Both the position numbers and the translations under genes were made by a program. DNA of 64,000 nucleotides. It comes from Colwellia sp. 39_35_sub15_T18 (GTDB lineage Bacteria > Pseudomonadota > Gammaproteobacteria > Enterobacterales > Alteromonadaceae). The stretch lies in assembly GCA_002162675.1 (NCBI GenBank), contig MAAE01000047.1, forward strand, positions 23,343-87,342, in the 5' to 3' direction. A model generated the notes under the pieces. It was not told the DNA's origin and ran no database searches. It saw only the letters and a list, made by a program, of their open reading frames with translations. Below are positions 1 through 8,202 of the stretch, one piece after another. The stretch's first letter is position 1. Each line of letters opens with the position of its first letter.

Positions 1-123
1 CATAAATTAATTTTGAACTTAAACTAAAAAGAACACTCTTACTTATCAGTAATGTTATGTTATTCCTCTCTTTATTAGTTATATTTCATGTTTTATGCAT
101 CTATTTTATAGATGCATTTTTTT
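1..123 (+). ncRNA. Candidate sRNA unit 1 of a five-unit tandem array
   Basis: This unit ends in a hairpin (ATGCATC at 95-101, GATGCAT at 111-117) followed by a run of T, the form of a rho-independent terminator. Upstream lies a core (CTCTTTATTAG, then TTTCATGTTTTATGCA) that recurs in every unit of the array. No open reading frame of useful length covers it. Positions 1-150 recur almost identically at 374-523. A short RNA gene is an inference from the core-plus-terminator structure; a string of terminators for a gene left of the window is the alternative. Confidence 0.4.
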
Positions 124-229
124 GCCTGATTTTCAGGTGACGGACAAGATAAAATAACATGCAGTTATTCCCGCTCTTATTAGATACGTTTCATGTTTTA
201 TGCACCTATTTATGTAGGTGCATTTTTTT
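124..229 (+). ncRNA. Candidate sRNA unit 2 of the tandem array
   Basis: The unit begins with GCCTGATTTTCAGGTGA and contains a possible promoter (TTTTCA, 14-15 bp, TAAAAT). It then carries the core CCCGCTCTTATTAGATACG and TTTCATGTTTTATGCACC, and ends with a 9-bp stem (ATGCACCTA 200-208, TAGGTGCAT 215-223) and a T run. The implied transcript is about 65-70 nt. It is nearly identical to unit 3, so it is either a recent duplication or under sequence constraint. Confidence 0.45.
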
Positions 230-338
230 GCCTGATTTTCAGGTGATGGGACAAGATAAAATAACATGCAGTTATTCCCGCTCTTATTAGATACGTTTCA
301 TGTTTTATGCACCTATTTATCTAGGTGCATTTTTTTTA
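230..338 (+). ncRNA. Candidate sRNA unit 3 of the tandem array
   Basis: Near-identical copy of unit 2. It has the same leader, possible -10 (TAAAAT near 256-262), core, and stem (ATGCACCTA 307-315, TAGGTGCAT 322-330), followed by eight T. The only clear loop change is tttatg to tttatc. An AT-rich spacer (339-373) separates it from the second block. Confidence 0.45.
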
Positions 339-373
339 CCTAATTTTCAGATTATGTAATTAAAATTAAAAAA

Positions 374-496
374 CATAAATTAATTTTGAACTTAAACTAA
401 AAAGAACACTCTTACTTATCAGTAATGTTATGTTATTCCTCTCTTTATTAGTTATATTTCATGTTTTATGCATCTATTTTATAGATGCATTTTTTT
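374..496 (+). ncRNA. Candidate sRNA unit 4, duplicate of unit 1
   Basis: Repeats positions 1-123 with an offset of 373 bp, including the ATGCATCTA/TAGATGCAT stem (468-476, 482-490) and T run. The array therefore arose by segmental duplication of a multi-unit block rather than only by unit-by-unit expansion. Confidence 0.4.
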
Positions 497-610
497 GCCT
501 GATTTTCAGGTGATGGGACAAGATAAAATAACATGCGGTTACTCCCGCTCTTATTAGATACGTTTCATGTTTTATGCACCTATTTATCTAGGTGTATTTT
601 TTTCTGATTT
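497..610 (+). ncRNA. Candidate sRNA unit 5 of the tandem array
   Basis: Copy of units 2 and 3 with a few substitutions (GCGGTTACTCCCGCTC at the start of the core; TAGGTGTAT in the right stem arm, giving one G-U pair). The stem survives the change, at 574-582 and 589-597. After it the array degenerates into CTGATTTTCAAG, a truncated leader of a further unit. Confidence 0.4.
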
Positions 611-655
611 TCAAGAAATGAATAAAACTAAGAAGATCAGCACATTAAAAACAGG

Positions 656-830
656 TTGACTTTTCATGCTTGTTTTTTGAACTATTTGTTTTTTTCCGCG
701 TCTTAATAAATGAAAGCAACACTCCCTGAACTGCTTTCATATTGTTTTATTTTATAGAGTTGTTTAAGGTTTTTTAGACAAACCGAATGGCTTTATCCAT
801 AGCGCGTTGCCCTAACGCGCTTTTTTTTGT
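656..830 (+). ncRNA. Possible further small RNA with two hairpins, or stacked terminators
   Basis: A TTGACT hexamer at 656 is followed by TTCCGCGTCTTAATAAATGAAAG, which distantly echoes the array core. A stem TGAAAGCA/TGCTTTCA (711-718, 732-739) follows, and then a strong rho-independent terminator (AGCGCGTT 801-808, AACGCGCT 814-821, then eight T). No reading frame is present. It could be one transcript ending at 828. Confidence 0.3.
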
Positions 831-881
831 CTGTGTTTTATCTTTATGCTTTTTGCTTTTGTGAGGAAGTTTTTCAGGTGC

Positions 882-2468
882 TTACTGTTGAAAGTAATCC
901 GTTAAAAAATCGTCAAAGCTTAATTCGTCACCAGCTTCTATTTCACTCTGTGCTTGGTGAGATTTTTCAGCTTCATCAATAAAAAATTGCTCTGAATAGA
1001 ACTGGTAATCTCGTGCTAACGCTTGTTGGCGATATTGAGCCGCTTTATTTAACGAGTATTGAGAAAGGCTTTGCTCTTGCTCTAGCATAATCGCTAGAAT
1101 TTGTGCCGAAGGGGTTAATTGCGCATCATTGATTTTTGCGCGTTCACGAGCAATTGACTTGCTGTAATTATCACTTTGATAAGCCTTATCCAATAACGTC
1201 GCTACCTGTGCCATATTATCAAGCAGCTCATTGCCCCATTGAGTAATAGATTTAAGTATGACTTCACCTTGGCAATTAGCATCAGATAATAACAACTCGG
1301 GATCTCGACCACGCATAACAACATCATTCATATTATTTTCATGATGTTGCTGTGAGTCACAATCAAATTCTTTATTATCAACAAAAGCACAATAGGTCAA
1401 AAATATATCTAAAAAGTAAATTTGCTCAATATTAATCCCCGTATCTGCAAAAGGGTTTACATCAAGCGCACGTACTTCTATATATTCAACACCACGGTCA
1501 CGTAAAGCTTGTGATGGTTTTTCACCTGACTTAATCACTTGCTTAGGTCGAATTGGTGCATATAATTCATTTTCAATTTGCAGTACATTAGTATTAAGCT
1601 GTTGATATTCACCGTTAACTTTCAGGCCTATATCAGAGAATTGCGCTGACTTTAACGCTATCGCTTTTTGTACACCATCAACATAACCATCTAAATTGTT
1701 ATAACAAATTTTTAAATTCGATTGCTCGCTACTCGTATAACCTAAGTCGCTCATGCGCAAAGAGGTTGCGTGCTCTAAATACAAAGCACCACCAGGCGAT
1801 TTTTTAAAAGGTAATTGATGCTCCTTTCCTTGTAGAAAAGAGTCACACAAGGCTGGCGAACTACCATACAGATACGGAATCAACCAACAATAGCGCTTAT
1901 AGTTACGCAAAATAGAGAAATAACGCTCTGAAATAAAATCAGATAACGGTGCTTTATCTTCATGAAGCTCTTGTTGTACTTGCCAGAACTCAGTGGAAAA
2001 TGAAAAGTTAAAATGAATACCCGCAATAACTTGCATCATTGAGCCATAGCGATTTTTTAACCCTTGGCGATACACCGTTTTCATTTTACCAATATTTGAA
2101 TCACCGTATTGCGCAAGTGGAATGTCATCTTCTTCGTCAACAAAACAAGGCATGCTCATCGGCCACAATAACTCACCGTCAATGTTAGCAAAGGTATATT
2201 TTTGAATATCTTGTAATTGGGCTATCGCTTGCTCAGGGGAATGACTTACTGGGGTAATAAATTCAAGCAAGGTTTCAGAATAATCAGTGGTAATTTGACC
2301 ATGAGTTAATGCCGAGCCAAGCTGGCTATAATGGCCGTGCTTTGACAATTCGCCATCAGGCAATACTCTTAACGCTTCGCGTTCAATGCCACGACCAATA
2401 CCAGTTAAGGCGTTCAGGTTACTCTCTTGATTAAATGCAGTGATGTAATCGTTTAATGATAATGTCAA
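882..2468 (-). CDS. gshA: Glutamate--cysteine ligase (class I, GshA)
   Basis: Catalyses ATP-dependent ligation of L-glutamate and L-cysteine to gamma-glutamylcysteine, the first and usually rate-limiting step of glutathione synthesis in the cytoplasm. The 528-residue product is close to the roughly 520 residues of the enterobacterial enzyme. It shows family landmarks: GIGRGIEREALRV near the N-terminus, ETLLEFITPV around residue 65, and YIEVRALDVNPF in the second half. It starts at ATG 2468 with MTLSLNDYI. The gene stands alone, with no gshB in the window, and its 3' end faces the hairpin array. Confidence 0.95.
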   Translation of the reverse strand: MTLSLNDYITAFNQESNLNALTGIGRGIEREALRVLPDGELSKHGHYSQLGSALTHGQITTDYSETLLEFITPVSHSPEQAIAQLQDIQKYTFANIDGELLWPMSMPCFVDEEDDIPLAQYGDSNIGKMKTVYRQGLKNRYGSMMQVIAGIHFNFSFSTEFWQVQQELHEDKAPLSDFISERYFSILRNYKRYCWLIPYLYGSSPALCDSFLQGKEHQLPFKKSPGGALYLEHATSLRMSDLGYTSSEQSNLKICYNNLDGYVDGVQKAIALKSAQFSDIGLKVNGEYQQLNTNVLQIENELYAPIRPKQVIKSGEKPSQALRDRGVEYIEVRALDVNPFADTGINIEQIYFLDIFLTYCAFVDNKEFDCDSQQHHENNMNDVVMRGRDPELLLSDANCQGEVILKSITQWGNELLDNMAQVATLLDKAYQSDNYSKSIARERAKINDAQLTPSAQILAIMLEQEQSLSQYSLNKAAQYRQQALARDYQFYSEQFFIDEAEKSHQAQSEIEAGDELSFDDFLTDYFQQ

Positions 2469-2500
2469 AATAATTCCTACGCTTAAGAGAACATAAGGTA

Positions 2501-2540
2501 AAGCCCCTATTTAATGTATTATAAATGAGGGGCTTTTGTT
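2501..2540. terminator. Hairpin between gshA and the M16 peptidase gene
   Basis: AAGCCCCT (2501-2508) pairs with AGGGGCTT (2528-2535) around a 19-base loop. The T-rich tail is only on the plus strand (cttttgttaatttt), although both neighbouring genes run on the minus strand, so a terminator role is uncertain. Confidence 0.3.
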
Positions 2541-2573
2541 AATTTTCAATGGTTAGACAAAGTTAAATTTACT

Positions 2574-2704
2574 GTATTTATTCAACTTAAAAAGCTTTAC
2601 CACAGAGAGCGCCGAGGTGCTTCGCACTACAGCAAGCATAATAAAGCCTCTGTATAGGTTTGAAGAGTCCTCTGTGCTGCATCACGGCTCGGTGGTGAAC
2701 CACT
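2574..2704 (+). repeat. Intergenic palindromic repeat, copy 1
   Basis: Member of the dispersed family described in the findings. Left end TTCAACTTAAAAAG then TTACCACAGAGAGC; centre GGTTTGAAGAGTCC, a variant of the usual GGCTCGAAGAGCC hairpin; right end CGGCTCGGTGGTGAAC. It fills the spacer between the 3' end of the M16 peptidase gene and gshA. Confidence 0.8.
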
Positions 2705-2709
2705 ACAAT

Positions 2710-5586
2710 TTACTTAGCCAACTGCAGTTCAACAATGTCTAATTTCATTTTTTCTAATTGTGGCTTAATCACTTGACCGTCGCCAACCACAATCCATTGC
2801 ATAGGTTTGCTTAATTTGTTTTTAGCCAGCGCATTTAATTGCTCAAGTGAGATGGTTTTAATAATTTCACTTTGTTGCTCACCATAATTATCGGCTAAGT
2901 CAAATTGTAGTAATTGTCTTAAAAAGCCGCTTTTTTGACTGGGTGTTTCATAACTGAGCGCTTCATTTTGTGAAATAGCTTGGCGCATAAAGTTTACTTC
3001 AGCCTTAGTTAAACCATGTTGCTGATAATTTCTCAGCTCATTTTCTATTTCAATCATGGCATCATAGGTATGTTCTTTCTTGACACTCGCGCCCGCCGCG
3101 AAACTTCCTAAGGTTTTACCGGCAGAAAAATAACTTGAAGCGCCGTAGGTGTAGCCTTTATCTTCACGTAAATTTAAATTAATACGGCTGTTAAAAGCGC
3201 TGCCTAACGGGTAATTCATCAAGGTCGATTTAAAGTATTCTCCTGTTGCATCGTAAGTCATCGCTCGACGAGAGTACTTGATCACCGACTGGCTAGACTT
3301 TGGTAAATCAACAAAATAGAGTTTATTCGGGCTCACTTCTGGAAAGTGGTTATAGCTAGGAATACTATAATCTCCACCTTGCCAAGACTTTAAATAACCC
3401 AGTTTAGACATAATGTCATTTTGACTAATATCCCCGACTATCACTAAACTGGCCTGTTTTGGTGAAAAATATTGTTGATAAAAATCGTTAATATCTTTAA
3501 GGCTAATAGCAGAAACCGTGGCAACAGTACCACTATTAGGTAAGCCGACACGGTTATTTACACCATAAGTGACTTGCTTTAAGGCTCTGCTTGCCAATGT
3601 ACTAGCATCTTTACTGCCTTGCTCTAAATGTTGAATTAATTGATTTTTAACCCGATTAAAATCAGCTTCCTCAAAAGCGGGATTTAGCATCATATCCAGC
3701 ATCAATAATAAAGTTGCATCAAGGTTTTTAACCAAAGAGCTTACTTTAATATACGTATTGCGTCCTGAAGCGCCAATAGAAATATCACTGCCCAGTTTTG
3801 CTAACTCATTTGAAAGCGCTTCTTTACTATAATTTGTTGTGCCTTCATTCATCAAACTTGCGGTGAGTGAAGCAAGACCGGCTTTTTTAATGGGATCTAA
3901 CAAAGGACCGCCCTCAATGCTCAGTAACAAACTCACCGTGGGGGTTTCGCTATTGCGTGTGGCAATAATTTCAATGCCATTACTAAAGCTATCACGCCAC
4001 AATTTAGGCACCTCAATTTGCGGATTAACACCCGCTTTAGGCATGATGGTACGATCAAAACTGCTGGTGTTTTTCATTATTGCTGTATCAAGTACCGCTA
4101 ACTCAGGCGGGTTACTCACGTCAGGTAAAACAAAATCATCGGCTTTAGCAATAAACTGTTTTTTCCCGTGGGGATAAATAGATAATACCGCAGCCCCCTT
4201 ACCTTTAATGTATTTTTTATAAACCCGCATGACATCATTTTTAGTCACTTGATTATAACGGGCAACTTGCGCGTGAGTATAATCAGCATCACCTAAAACA
4301 GTTTGATATTGAGCTAAGGTTGACACCTTACCCGACACACTTTGTAATCCATAAATGGTACCGGTTTCAATACTCACTTTAGTTTTGAGTAAGTCATCGT
4401 CATTAACACCACGTTGTTCAAACTCAAGCAAGGTTGTATTAATTACTTGTTCTATTGTTGACAACGCCATACCTTGCTGCGGATTTGGTAATGCAAAGAA
4501 GCTCATTTGACAACTTAATTCTTTACAAGGATGACTAGCCCCCGCTTGCACGGCAACACCTGATTTCACTAAATTTTTATAAAGCAGTGACGTTGGACCG
4601 TTGCCAATAATGTTAGCAAACACATCTAATGCGGCTTCATCTTCATGCATGCCATAAACCGTAGGAAAACTAATATAAAGTAACGGCAAAGAAACATTAT
4701 CACTAAAAGAGTAATAACGATTTTTTTCTAATGTGGTTAGTGTTTTAGCAATATTATCAACCTTAGGGCCGGCTTTTAACTCACCAAAGTACTGGTTAAC
4801 CCAAGCTAACGTTTGCTCTTCATCAATATCACCACCAATAGTTAACACCGCATTATTAGGGCCGTACCAGCGGCTAAAAAATTCTTTTAAATCAGTAACG
4901 GTGCCGCGATCTAAATCGCTCATATAACCGATAACGGGCCAAGAATAGGGGTGTTCTCTGGGATAGATCATTTGATTAATCGTTTCAGTTAAACGTCCAT
5001 AAGGACGGTTATCAACATTTTGACCACGTTCATTTTTTACTGTTGCTCGTTGAATTTCAAATTTCTCTTCAGTGATAGTTTCTAAAAGAAACCCCATTCG
5101 GTCTGATTCCAACCAAAGCATTTTCTCTAACTGATTTCTGGGTACTGTTTCATAGTAATTGGTTCTATCCGTATTCGTGGTGCCGTTTAAGTCGCCGCCA
5201 CTTTGAGTCACTATTTTAAAGTGCTGTTCATCAGCAACATTTTTTGAACCTTGAAACATCATGTGCTCAAAAAAATGCGCAAAACCAGACTTGCCTAATT
5301 GCTCACGGGCTGAGCCAACATGATAGGTAACATCAACATGTACTAAGGGATCAGAATTATCTTGATGTAAAATAACCGTTAAGCCATTAGCAAGGGTATA
5401 TTTTTTAAAGGGAATAGCTAACCGTTCTTTTGTCGCGACAACCGTTTCAACTAAGCTCACGCCAGCAGGTAAAACAGCATCATCGTCAGTTTTATTGCTA
5501 TTATTATTGCTTGTGCATGCAAATAATAAAGACGTCGTCAAAGCAACGATGCTAAGACTAGCGATTAAGTGGGAAATTTTTTTCAA
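2710..5586 (-). CDS. M16 family zinc metallopeptidase lipoprotein
   Basis: Two-part insulinase/pitrilysin-type protease, predicted to be anchored in the envelope as a lipoprotein. I place the start at TTG 5586: it is preceded by AGGA at 7 bases and gives MKKISHLIASLSIVALTTSL followed by the lipobox LLFAC (Cys24). The inverted zinc motif HFFEH lies at residues 104-108, after a typical GSAREQLGKSGFAHF lead-in, with the distal glutamates of the first domain following. The C-terminal half repeats the peptidase fold without a full zinc motif, as usual for 900-970 residue members. Substrate unknown; family members degrade peptides in the periplasm. Confidence 0.9.
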   Translation of the reverse strand: MKKISHLIASLSIVALTTSLLFACTSNNNSNKTDDDAVLPAGVSLVETVVATKERLAIPFKKYTLANGLTVILHQDNSDPLVHVDVTYHVGSAREQLGKSGFAHFFEHMMFQGSKNVADEQHFKIVTQSGGDLNGTTNTDRTNYYETVPRNQLEKMLWLESDRMGFLLETITEEKFEIQRATVKNERGQNVDNRPYGRLTETINQMIYPREHPYSWPVIGYMSDLDRGTVTDLKEFFSRWYGPNNAVLTIGGDIDEEQTLAWVNQYFGELKAGPKVDNIAKTLTTLEKNRYYSFSDNVSLPLLYISFPTVYGMHEDEAALDVFANIIGNGPTSLLYKNLVKSGVAVQAGASHPCKELSCQMSFFALPNPQQGMALSTIEQVINTTLLEFEQRGVNDDDLLKTKVSIETGTIYGLQSVSGKVSTLAQYQTVLGDADYTHAQVARYNQVTKNDVMRVYKKYIKGKGAAVLSIYPHGKKQFIAKADDFVLPDVSNPPELAVLDTAIMKNTSSFDRTIMPKAGVNPQIEVPKLWRDSFSNGIEIIATRNSETPTVSLLLSIEGGPLLDPIKKAGLASLTASLMNEGTTNYSKEALSNELAKLGSDISIGASGRNTYIKVSSLVKNLDATLLLMLDMMLNPAFEEADFNRVKNQLIQHLEQGSKDASTLASRALKQVTYGVNNRVGLPNSGTVATVSAISLKDINDFYQQYFSPKQASLVIVGDISQNDIMSKLGYLKSWQGGDYSIPSYNHFPEVSPNKLYFVDLPKSSQSVIKYSRRAMTYDATGEYFKSTLMNYPLGSAFNSRINLNLREDKGYTYGASSYFSAGKTLGSFAAGASVKKEHTYDAMIEIENELRNYQQHGLTKAEVNFMRQAISQNEALSYETPSQKSGFLRQLLQFDLADNYGEQQSEIIKTISLEQLNALAKNKLSKPMQWIVVGDGQVIKPQLEKMKLDIVELQLAK

Positions 5587-5666
5587 AATAACATCCTGTA
5601 AGCAGAGTAAAAACAAGTAGATTGAATTATCATAGCATGTAAAAAGCGGCTTAGTAGACCAAATAA

Positions 5667-6389
5667 ATGTATAAAATTATTACACAAACTGACGATTTTG
5701 TTGTTGTTTCCAAAAGTGCAGGGGTTAATTTTCATGACGAAGGGGATATTGGCGCTGGCTTATTTTCTCAGGTCAAAGCCTTCCTTCAAAAACACACCAA
5801 TACTACTGAGCTTTATCCTGTACATCGCTTAGATAAAATGACTTCAGGGCTGATTATTTTTGCCACAAACTTAATCAGTGCTCAGCTATTTTCTGAGCTT
5901 TTTAAACACCATTTAGTTGAAAAATACTACCTTGCCATTAGCGATAAAAAACCCAATAAAAAACAAGGTTTGCTCAAGGGAGATATGGCAAAAAGTCGAC
6001 GTGGTATGTATAAATTAATGCGCAGTATGGAAAACCCCGCCATCACTCAGTTTTTTTCTTACCCCTTAAATGATAATAAAAGACTTTACTTGTTAAAACC
6101 TCATTCAGGAAAAACCCACCAATTAAGAGTGGCGCTTAGTAGTATCGGCGCGCCTATTATTGGTGATCCCTTGTATTATTCCCGTTCAAGTAACGATTCA
6201 ACAGAGCAAGCTAAATTGTTTACTGACCGAGGTTATCTGCACGCTTACGCTTTACGATTTGAATTTTCAGGTAAAGTATATGAATTTACCTTACCGCCAA
6301 GTGAAGGGCGTTTTTACTTATCAGATAATTTTAATGGCTGTTTAAACGAAATCAAACAGCCATGGTTGTTAAATTGGCCTAAGATTTGA
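5667..6389 (+). CDS. RNA pseudouridine synthase, RluA/RsuA superfamily
   Basis: Isomerises uridine to pseudouridine in a structured RNA. The catalytic motif PVHRLDKMTSGL is present with Asp56 as the expected nucleophile, and the KPHSGKTHQLRVAL motif around residue 145 completes the active site. There is no S4 domain at the N-terminus, and 240 residues is short, so it is a catalytic-domain-only enzyme. The target site cannot be read from sequence. It is divergent from the M16 peptidase gene. Confidence 0.88.
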   Translation: MYKIITQTDDFVVVSKSAGVNFHDEGDIGAGLFSQVKAFLQKHTNTTELYPVHRLDKMTSGLIIFATNLISAQLFSELFKHHLVEKYYLAISDKKPNKKQGLLKGDMAKSRRGMYKLMRSMENPAITQFFSYPLNDNKRLYLLKPHSGKTHQLRVALSSIGAPIIGDPLYYSRSSNDSTEQAKLFTDRGYLHAYALRFEFSGKVYEFTLPPSEGRFYLSDNFNGCLNEIKQPWLLNWPKI

Positions 6390-6455
6390 TAACTAATCCC
6401 CTCCAAAGGGCAATAAATTCAATCCAAAGAAAGGCAGCTTAGCTCTACCTATTAC

Positions 6456-7802
6456 TTAAAGCGAATGCCAAAACACAATCGCGATAGCACTTGGGCAGAT
6501 AAATTTGGTGTACCACGGCCAAATTTTCCAAAACAAGCCGTGCTCAACATCCTCATTACCGAGCTTAATTTCAGCCAGTATACCGCTGCGTTGCCAGATC
6601 CAACCGACAAAAACACAACATAGCATGGCAATAAGAGGTTGTCCGTAAACCGTAGAAATTGAAATAACCAAACCAAAAAGCACATCAAAATTTAATACAA
6701 TTAAAGCGCTGAAGATAAAAATACCAAACCCTATTAAGGTGGTGGCTTTTTTCCGTTCGATATGATGGCGTTCAACCACAAACGAAACAGGCCCTTCTAG
6801 CATTGAAATTGATGACGTTAGCGCCGCGATTGACATTAAAACAAAAAAACCAAAACCAACAAATAAACCAATAGCGCCCATACCATTAAATAATGTTGGT
6901 AGTACATCAAACACTAAGTTGGGGCCTGAAATTAAGGCACCATCATCACTAAAAATGGCCACACCTTGTGCTTGAGCAACATACATAGACGGAATAATTA
7001 ATAACCCAGCCAAAAAGGCAATTGAGACATCAATTAAAGTAACTTGCGCACCAAGAGACACTAAGTTTTCTGACTTAGAAATATAAGAACCATAAATCAC
7101 CATCACGCTTGTGCCTAACGACAAAGAAAAAAACGCTTGCCCAAGGGCACTAATCAGTAAGTCTGGCTCAAATACCCGCGAAATATCAGGATTTAAATAA
7201 GCGGCAAAGCCAGCTTTTGAACCTTCTAGCGTAAAAACATAAATAATCAGTAAAATTAATAAACCAATCAACATTGGCATTAAGCGTTTAGACCATTTTT
7301 CAATGCCTTGTTCAACACCGCGGCGAATAATAGCAATGGTGAGCATCATAAATAACGCCGTAAAAATTAAATTACGGGCAATAGATTGTGAAGTTAGCCA
7401 ACTTGACGCTTCATTCAGTCCAAGGAGCGAGGTAATTGGTTCAATGGCATAAGACATCATCCAACCCGCTAAAATGCCATAAAAACTTAAAATTAACGTG
7501 GCACAAATAATCCCCCCAAAACCAACAACAAAAGCAAACCGCCTTTGTCCTGAATTACGTGACATTTTTTCCATTGAGCTCACCGCATTAGCTTGCCCAT
7601 AGCGGCCGATTAGCAGCTCTGCCATAAAAGCAGGATAAGCTAAACAAAATGCCAGCACTAAATATACTAATACAAATGCTGCACCACCATTACTGGCCGT
7701 TTGCGTTGGAAAACCCCAAATATTGCCTAGACCAACCGCTGAACCAGCCGCCGCTAGAATAAACCCCATACGCGAACTAAAGCCGCCTCTTGCATTATTC
7801 AT
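6456..7802 (-). CDS. Sodium-dependent transporter, SNF (neurotransmitter:sodium symporter) family
   Basis: Inner-membrane Na+-coupled symporter, probably for an amino acid or related amine. TM1 carries the family signature AAGSAVGLGNIWGFPTQTASNGG (residues 18-40), whose unwound GLGN part binds Na+ and substrate in LeuT/MhsT-like proteins. About eleven hydrophobic segments can be counted in 448 residues, typical of bacterial members. The start ATG 7802 has a GAGA-type ribosome site. No neighbouring gene suggests the substrate. Confidence 0.9.
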   Translation of the reverse strand: MNNARGGFSSRMGFILAAAGSAVGLGNIWGFPTQTASNGGAAFVLVYLVLAFCLAYPAFMAELLIGRYGQANAVSSMEKMSRNSGQRRFAFVVGFGGIICATLILSFYGILAGWMMSYAIEPITSLLGLNEASSWLTSQSIARNLIFTALFMMLTIAIIRRGVEQGIEKWSKRLMPMLIGLLILLIIYVFTLEGSKAGFAAYLNPDISRVFEPDLLISALGQAFFSLSLGTSVMVIYGSYISKSENLVSLGAQVTLIDVSIAFLAGLLIIPSMYVAQAQGVAIFSDDGALISGPNLVFDVLPTLFNGMGAIGLFVGFGFFVLMSIAALTSSISMLEGPVSFVVERHHIERKKATTLIGFGIFIFSALIVLNFDVLFGLVISISTVYGQPLIAMLCCVFVGWIWQRSGILAEIKLGNEDVEHGLFWKIWPWYTKFICPSAIAIVFWHSL

Positions 7803-8202
7803 TGATAGATCTCATTATTATGTTCATTATTGCCACTAGTATGACCCAAGTGATAGCAGCTTAATTTACTTAAAAGTAAACAAAAAAAATAGTGTTATAA
7901 AAAATATATTTTGTTGCTAATGTAATTATGCTGTTACAGATTATTGTAAAGTTCATCAATAAAATAATAAATGTTTCCTGATTGATTTACCTAAACACAT
8001 TTAATTAAACTAGCAATGACTGTTCACCTCTGAGCTGCGATGCTGGACTTCATTTCTCTGTAGTCAATATTTTTAAGCTAAATAAATATAATCACACTTC
8101 ATTTTTGCTAAATAGCCGCCAAAAAATATATAATATTGATGCTTTATTTCATCAAACAAGTTATTTTTAATCAACCAAGTCATCATCAAAGGAAGGTCTG
8201 TC
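7803..8202. other. Intergenic region between divergent genes
   Basis: This AT-rich 400-bp spacer separates the SNF transporter gene from the diguanylate cyclase gene. It contains one internally deleted copy of the intergenic repeat (8021-8085) and, at its right end, GGAAGG (8191-8196), the ribosome site for the TTG start at 8203. I see no convincing RNA gene or operator. Confidence 0.6.
8021..8085 (-). repeat. Intergenic repeat, internally deleted copy 2
   Basis: Reverse-orientation remnant retaining only the two ends of the element: TGTTCACCTCTGAGCTGCGA on the left and CTCTGTAGTCAATATTTTTA followed by AGCTAAATAAA on the right. Compare the complete reverse copy at 37019-37196. The central hairpin is missing. 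Confidence 0.65.

Noticed and set aside
1..610. CRISPR array
   Set aside because: Whole units are repeated with no unique spacers of constant length, and no cas gene is nearby; the units contain terminator hairpins.
2501..2540. Riboswitch or attenuator of gshA
   Set aside because: Only a single hairpin with a long loop is present, with no alternative pairing or leader peptide; its T tract is on the wrong strand for gshA.
3839..4177. A 112-residue frame antisense to the M16 peptidase
   Set aside because: Shadow of the real gene in an AT-rich genome; no start signal.
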